Shown here in pieces: positions 60,138-64,000 of a stretch of 64,000 nucleotides of DNA. A model generated the notes under the pieces. It was not told the DNA's origin, did not search any database, and worked only from the letters and a program-made list of their open reading frames with translations. This DNA comes from Alistipes montrealensis (lineage in GTDB: Bacteria; Bacteroidota; Bacteroidia; Bacteroidales; Rikenellaceae), in assembly GCF_018362775.1 (NCBI RefSeq), contig NZ_JAGYXY010000005.1, positions 105,710 to 169,709 of the forward strand, written 5' to 3'. The translations under genes were made by a program, and so were the position numbers. The stretch's first letter is position 1, and every line of letters starts with the position of its first letter.

Positions 60138-60398
60138 ATGAACAAAGCTCATTTGGTCGAGGCTGTCGCCCTCGATGCGAACATCTCGAAGATCGAGGCC
60201 CGCAAGGCCGTCGACTCTATCATCCGGGTTACGGTGCAGGCTCTCCGCGAGGGCGAACGGCTGACCCTGACCGGGCTGGGCTCGTTCAGCGTGCAGCAGA
60301 AGTCCGAGCGCATAGGGCGCAATCCCCGCACAGGCGCCGCCGTGAAGATTCCACCCCGCAAGGTCATCAAATTCCGTCCCACGGTCGAGGTCGAATAA
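60138..60398 (+). CDS. HU-family DNA-binding protein
   Basis: 86 residues, normal HU size. The N-terminal helices start MNKAHLVEAVALDANISKIE. The beta arm carries GRNPRTGAAVKIPPRKVIKF, with the intercalating Pro of the RNPRTG motif, and TGLGSFSVQQKSERIGRNP precedes it. It bends and compacts the chromosome as a dimer. Monocistronic by spacing, or weakly linked to the aminotransferase gene 27 bp downstream. Confidence 0.95.
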   Translation: MNKAHLVEAVALDANISKIEARKAVDSIIRVTVQALREGERLTLTGLGSFSVQQKSERIGRNPRTGAAVKIPPRKVIKFRPTVEVE

Positions 60399-60425
60399 CC
60401 GCCCCGTCCGCAAAAATCCCGAAAC

Positions 60426-61628
60426 ATGCCTGAAATATCACTCCGCGCCGAGCAGATGCCGGCCTCTCCGATACGCAAACTCGTTCCGCTGGCCGACGCC
60501 GCCCGCGCCCGGGGAACGAAGATTTACCACCTGAACATCGGCCAGCCCGACCTGCCTTCGCCGAAAGAGGGCCTCGAAGCCCTGAAACACATCGACCGCA
60601 AGGTTCTGGAATACAGCCCCAGCGACGGCTACCGTTCGCTGCGCGAGAAGTTGGTTACTTATTACGAGCAATACCAGATCAAGCTCTCGCCCGAGGAGAT
60701 CATCGTCACCACAGGAGGCTCCGAGGCCGTACTGTTCGCCTTCATGTCGTGCCTCAACCCCGGCGATGAGATCATCGTGCCCGAACCGGCCTACGCCAAC
60801 TACATGGCCTTCGCCATTTCGGCAGGCGCCGTGATCCGTCCCGTCGTCTCGTCGATCGAAAACGGCTTCGCGCTGCCCCCGATCGAAGAGTTCGAGAAAC
60901 TGATCAACGACCGCACGCGCGGCATCCTGATCTGCAATCCCAACAACCCCACGGGCTACCTCTACACCCGGCGCGAGATGAACCGCATCCGCGACATGGT
61001 GAAAAAATACGACCTGTTCCTCTTCTCGGACGAAGTCTATCGCGAATTCATCTATACCGGCTCGCCCTACATTTCGGCCTGCCATCTCGAAGGCATCGAA
61101 CAGAACGTTGTACTGATCGATTCGGTATCGAAACGCTACTCCGAATGCGGCATCCGCATCGGCGCGCTGATCACCAAGAACAAGAAGCTGCGCAACGCCG
61201 TGATGAAGTTCTGCCAGGCGCGCCTTTCGCCGCCGCTCATCGGGCAGATCGTGGCCGAAGCGTCGATCGATGCCCCGCGGTCGTACAGCACCGAGGTCTA
61301 CGAAGAGTATATCGAACGCCGCAAATGCCTGATCGACGGATTGAACCGCATCCCCGGCGTCTACTCGCCGATCCCCATGGGCGCCTTCTACACCGTGGCG
61401 CGGCTCCCGGTCGACGACAGCGACAAATTCTGTGCGTGGTGTCTCTCGGATTTCGAATACGAAGGCGAAACCGTCATGATGGCCCCGGCGTCGGGTTTCT
61501 ATTCCGACCCCGCATGCGGCCGCAACGAAGTCCGCATTGCCTACGTCCTCAAAAAGGAGGACCTGGAACGGGCCCTGCTTATCCTGGGCAAAGCGCTCGA
61601 AGCCTACAACGCCAAAACGAAGAAATAA
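60426..61628 (+). CDS. PLP-dependent aminotransferase (AspC-like, class I)
   Basis: 400 residues. Motifs: HLNIGQPDLPSPKEGLEAL, the cofactor-binding TTGGSEAVLFAFMSCLNPGD, ICNPNNPTGYLYTRREMNRI, SDEVYREFIYTG, and the PLP lysine in DSVSKRYSECGIRIGALI. The C-terminal Arg that binds the carboxylate is in GRNEVRIAYVL. It is probably an aspartate or aromatic aminotransferase, but fold type I class Ib enzymes vary in substrate. A short hairpin terminator follows 6 bp after the stop. Confidence 0.93.
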   Translation: MPEISLRAEQMPASPIRKLVPLADAARARGTKIYHLNIGQPDLPSPKEGLEALKHIDRKVLEYSPSDGYRSLREKLVTYYEQYQIKLSPEEIIVTTGGSEAVLFAFMSCLNPGDEIIVPEPAYANYMAFAISAGAVIRPVVSSIENGFALPPIEEFEKLINDRTRGILICNPNNPTGYLYTRREMNRIRDMVKKYDLFLFSDEVYREFIYTGSPYISACHLEGIEQNVVLIDSVSKRYSECGIRIGALITKNKKLRNAVMKFCQARLSPPLIGQIVAEASIDAPRSYSTEVYEEYIERRKCLIDGLNRIPGVYSPIPMGAFYTVARLPVDDSDKFCAWCLSDFEYEGETVMMAPASGFYSDPACGRNEVRIAYVLKKEDLERALLILGKALEAYNAKTKK

Positions 61629-61634
61629 CCCGAG

Positions 61635-61660
61635 ACCCGCCTGCAGGCGGGTCTTTTTTC
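61635..61660 (+). terminator. Terminator after the aminotransferase gene
   Basis: 8 bp stem GACCCGCC/GGCGGGTC, loop TGCA, then TTTTTT. Confidence 0.85.
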
Positions 61661-61764
61661 GATAAAAGCATTCCTTCCCGTTACACGGCCCCCCGGTCCG
61701 GACCCACCAATTCGGCCAAAGCTATGCCGTTTAGGATAGTTTTCGGGAATTTTAGGCCAAAAAG

Positions 61765-61796
61765 TTTGGGCTATGGGGATAGTTTTCCTACTTTTG
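61765..61796 (+). promoter_or_regulatory. Promoter of the FadL-like gene
   Basis: TTTG 61765-61768, 20 bp, TACTTTTG 61789-61796; leader about 47 nt. Confidence 0.8.
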
Positions 61797-61849
61797 CCCC
61801 GATTTTGCATGCCGCGAGACATGCCGAGTATAAACCAAACCAATTCGTT

Positions 61850-63331
61850 ATGAAAAAACTTATCCTCGTTCTGGCCGCCGCTGCCATTGCCACCGGCGCT
61901 TACGCCGAAGGTTATCAGGTAAACAACATGTCGGCTAAGCAAACCGGTATGGGTCACGTAGGAACCGCCATGAAGCTCAACTCCGAGTCGATTTTCTTCA
62001 ACCCGGCAGCCTCGGCTTTCCAGAGCAGCCGGTTCGATATTTCGGCCGGGTTCACGGGTATCCTTTCCAACGTCCGTTACCAGTCGCTGCCGACCCTCGG
62101 AAACGATTATACAAGCGGCCCGAGCGAGAAATCGGACAATAAGCTCTCCACCCCGATCCATGTTTATTTCAACTACAAGCCGACCGAACGGCTGGCCGTC
62201 GGCCTGGGCTTCTACACCCCTTACGGTTCCTCGATGAACTGGGGCAACAACTGGTCGGGAGCGCACCTCGTGCAGGAGATCAACCTCACGGCTTTCACCT
62301 TCCAACCTACCGTATCGTACAAAATCTGCGACCGCCTTTCGATCGGCGCGGGCCTGATGGTTTCGTGGGGTAATTTCGACCTGTCGCGTTCGCTGCTTTC
62401 GCCCACGACACGCCGCGGGCTCATCGCAGGCATGATCGACCCGAAAATCACCCAACTCGAAGGGGCCATCAACAGCGGCGCACTTACGGGTGAGGCCCTT
62501 GCACAGGCAACCGCAACCCTCCAGACGCTCGAAGGCGCCAAAGGTTATCTTAACAACACGATGAGCCAGTCGCTGGTATCGGCCAAACTCGAAGGCGACG
62601 CCGACGTGGCTGTGGGTGTAAACGCCGGCTTCCTGTGGGACATTACCGACGAATGGTCGCTGGCCATGACCTACCGTTCGCGCCTGAACATGAAAGTCGG
62701 CAAGGGCCACGCAACGATGAACATCGACCCGACGGCTGCGGCGCTCATTGCCCAACTCGGCCAGCTCTCTCCGGGAACCGAACTGATCCCGGGCCTCGAC
62801 AAAGGTACGTTCAACGCCGAACTGCCCCTTCCGACAACCGTAACATGGGGCGTATCGTTCCGCCCGGCCGTGAAATGGGAACTGGCCGTCGACCTCCAAT
62901 GGACCGGATGGTCGGCCTACAAAGCCCTGAATGTCGTCTTCAATGAAGAGGAACTGGGCATCAAACCCATCTACTCGGTGAAGAACTATTCGAACACACT
63001 GGCCTTCCGCTTCGGAGCGCAGTACCGTGCAACCGATTTCATCACGGCCCGCATGGGTATGTACGTCGACGAAAGCCCCGTGAGCAGCGACTACCTCAAC
63101 CCCGAGACCCCGTCGATGACCAAAGTGGCTTACACCGCCGGCGTCAGCCTGCGTCCCACGAAATTCATGTCCATCGACCTGGCTTACTGCTACGTATCGT
63201 CGGCCGACCCCGAGCGCAGCGGTTCTTACCCCGTCTACGGTTATACGAGCGGCAAACTCGAAGAGGTCTTCTCGGGCAACTACAAGCTCCACGCCAACGT
63301 ATTTTCCCTCGGCGTAGGTTTCAGTTTCTAA
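61850..63331 (+). CDS. OmpP1/FadL-family outer membrane transporter
   Basis: 493 residues with signal peptide KKLILVLAAAAIATGAYA. The mature start EGYQVNNMSAKQTGMGHVGT, then MKLNSESIFFNPAAS, is the N-terminal plug and hatch signature of FadL proteins, which carry long-chain fatty acids or other hydrophobic compounds across the outer membrane. Later strands such as VGLGFYTPYGSSMNW and FRFGAQYRATDFI fit the 14-strand barrel, and the end HANVFSLGVGFSF finishes with the required Phe. A promoter at 61765 and no partner gene suggest it is transcribed alone. Confidence 0.93.
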   Translation: MKKLILVLAAAAIATGAYAEGYQVNNMSAKQTGMGHVGTAMKLNSESIFFNPAASAFQSSRFDISAGFTGILSNVRYQSLPTLGNDYTSGPSEKSDNKLSTPIHVYFNYKPTERLAVGLGFYTPYGSSMNWGNNWSGAHLVQEINLTAFTFQPTVSYKICDRLSIGAGLMVSWGNFDLSRSLLSPTTRRGLIAGMIDPKITQLEGAINSGALTGEALAQATATLQTLEGAKGYLNNTMSQSLVSAKLEGDADVAVGVNAGFLWDITDEWSLAMTYRSRLNMKVGKGHATMNIDPTAAALIAQLGQLSPGTELIPGLDKGTFNAELPLPTTVTWGVSFRPAVKWELAVDLQWTGWSAYKALNVVFNEEELGIKPIYSVKNYSNTLAFRFGAQYRATDFITARMGMYVDESPVSSDYLNPETPSMTKVAYTAGVSLRPTKFMSIDLAYCYVSSADPERSGSYPVYGYTSGKLEEVFSGNYKLHANVFSLGVGFSF

Positions 63332-63355
63332 AAACGGAAAAATTTATTACCTTTG
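63325..63355 (+). promoter_or_regulatory. Promoter of tRNA-Arg
   Basis: TTTC 63325-63328, 20 bp, TACCTTTG 63348-63355; the upstream element overlaps the FadL stop codon. Confidence 0.7.
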
Positions 63356-63392
63356 TGGCGCATCTCTCCGAGGTGCGCCGCATTGTTTTAAC

Positions 63393-63464
63393 GGCTCCAT
63401 AGTTCAAGGGATAGAACGAGGGTTTCCTAAACCCTAAATTCGCGTTCGAGTCGCGGTGGGGCTA
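63393..63464 (+). tRNA. tRNA-Arg(CCU)
   Basis: 72 nt: acceptor GGCTCCA/TGGGGCT (two wobble pairs), D stem GTTC/GAAC, anticodon stem AGGGT/ACCCT with loop TTCCTAA (anticodon CCU), T arm GTTCGAG, discriminator A. CCA is not encoded. Confidence 0.9.
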
Positions 63465-63505
63465 CGAGAAAGGGAGGAATTGATATCCTCCCTTTCTCGT
63501 AGCCC
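63459..63505 (+). repeat. 20 bp perfect inverted repeat overlapping the tRNA-Arg 3' end
   Basis: GGGCTACGAGAAAGGGAGGA (63459-63478) and its exact complement (63486-63505), 7 nt loop. The left arm takes in the last acceptor-stem bases of tRNA-Arg. It may act as terminator, although no T run follows, or may be the scar of an integration event. Confidence 0.75.
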
Positions 63506-63621
63506 TCTGGGCTCATACAGACAATCCTTCTAAATCTCTCTTTGAAAAGGGAGACTTCCGCACATCTATGTAGTTAAAAAGCGAGAAAAGTTTATTCCTC
63601 CTTTTCTTATGGAATTTTACC

Positions 63622-63629
63622 TATCTTTG
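63622..63629 (+). promoter_or_regulatory. -7 box of the serine dehydratase gene
   Basis: TATCTTTG 20 bp before the ATG at 63649; the -33 element is weak. Confidence 0.65.
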
Positions 63630-63648
63630 CTCCGTAAAACAAGACGAC

Positions 63649-64000
63649 ATGGAATCGCTCAAAGAACTCTATAAAATCGGCAATGGCCCGTCGAGCAGCC
63701 ACACAATGGGCCCCAAGCGGGCTGCGGAACAGTTTGCGGAGCGCTGCCGCGATGTCGACGCCTACCGTGTAACGCTCTACGGGTCGCTGGCAGCGACGGG
63801 CAAAGGCCACCTTACCGACGTGGCGATCCTCTCGGTGCTCGAACCGATAGCTCCGGCCGAAATCGTCTGGAAACCCGAAGTCGTCCTCCCCTTCCACCCC
63901 AACGGCATGCTGTTCGAAGGGCTGAAGGCCGGCAAGGTCACCGACTCCTGGACCATTTACAGCATCGGCGGCGGTGCGCTGGCCAACGAAGCCACCCGCC
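63649..64000 (+). CDS. sdaA: L-serine ammonia-lyase, N-terminal part
   Basis: 117 codons are visible; the gene runs off the right edge. The iron-sulfur type enzyme deaminates L-serine to pyruvate and ammonia. The start ESLKELYKIGNGPSSSHTMG then GPKRAAEQF is the conserved opening of the beta-type domain, followed by TLYGSLAATGKGHLTDVAIL and FHPNGMLFEG. The cluster-binding cysteines belong to the alpha domain, beyond this window. Single-chain versus two-subunit form cannot be decided here. Confidence 0.9.
   Translation, partial: MESLKELYKIGNGPSSSHTMGPKRAAEQFAERCRDVDAYRVTLYGSLAATGKGHLTDVAILSVLEPIAPAEIVWKPEVVLPFHPNGMLFEGLKAGKVTDSWTIYSIGGGALANEATR

Noticed and set aside
1..64000. CRISPR array or rRNA operon
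   Set aside because: No regularly spaced direct repeats and no rRNA-like sequence were seen on either strand.

Overview
The window reads as chromosome of a Bacteroidales gut anaerobe, most like Alistipes (Rikenellaceae). Supporting signs are a GC-rich coding background, promoters of the Bacteroidetes type (TTG or TTTG, a 19-21 bp gap, then TAnnTTTG), few Shine-Dalgarno sites, and a typical gene set: DUF5723, DUF4290, DUF4252 and LruC proteins, fumarate reductase, cytochrome bd with DUF4492, and an OmpP1/FadL porin. The genus is inferred from gene content. No rRNA or CRISPR array is present. Four tRNAs are: Leu(CAA), initiator Met(CAU), Ser(UGA) and Arg(CCU).

Layout. 0-2.2 kb: a phase-variation module. 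A tyrosine recombinase lies beside a 253 bp segment bounded by 19 bp inverted repeats and carrying a canonical promoter, which now points away from an Rrf2-like gene and an OmpA-family gene. 3-9.9 kb: uvrC, a lipoprotein/outer-membrane pair, and an operon for folate salvage, a DUF169 protein and a patatin. 10-13.5 kb: the three-subunit fumarate reductase/succinate dehydrogenase. 13.6-15.9 kb: an ECF sigma/anti-sigma operon with two exported proteins. 16.1-19.4 kb: a PspC/PadR/DUF2807 envelope-stress operon. 19.5-27.8 kb: two sugar or nucleoside kinases, a glycosyltransferase, DsbD, cysteine synthase and small proteins. 28-33.6 kb: a six-gene operon for a membrane-bound heterodisulfide-reductase-like electron-transfer complex. 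33.7-38.6 kb: folA, thyA, lpxH, a thioredoxin-fold lipoprotein that has lost its active-site cysteines, and DUF4290. 38.7-44 kb: a sigma-54 activator without an HTH domain, exported proteins, a TetR regulator, a Gph-like phosphatase and NhaC. 44.3-48.2 kb: DUF4492-cydAB and fabI.

48.2-60 kb is the accessory zone. It holds a candidate small RNA, an AT-rich imported pair (class I methyltransferase plus DUF1848 Fe-S protein), a decayed nucleotidyltransferase-HEPN gene, a LruC lipoprotein with an AraC regulator, two PAS histidine kinases (one hybrid), and remnants of an HNH nuclease and an integrase beside tRNA-Ser. 60-64 kb returns to core genes: HU, an aminotransferase, FadL, tRNA-Arg and the start of L-serine dehydratase.

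Much of the window concerns anaerobic energy metabolism (quinol-linked fumarate reductase, bd oxidase, an Hdr-like complex, DsbD) and envelope sensing. The most promising signals are the promoter inverton, the Hdr-like operon with a palindrome at its promoter, and the DUF1848-methyltransferase pair.
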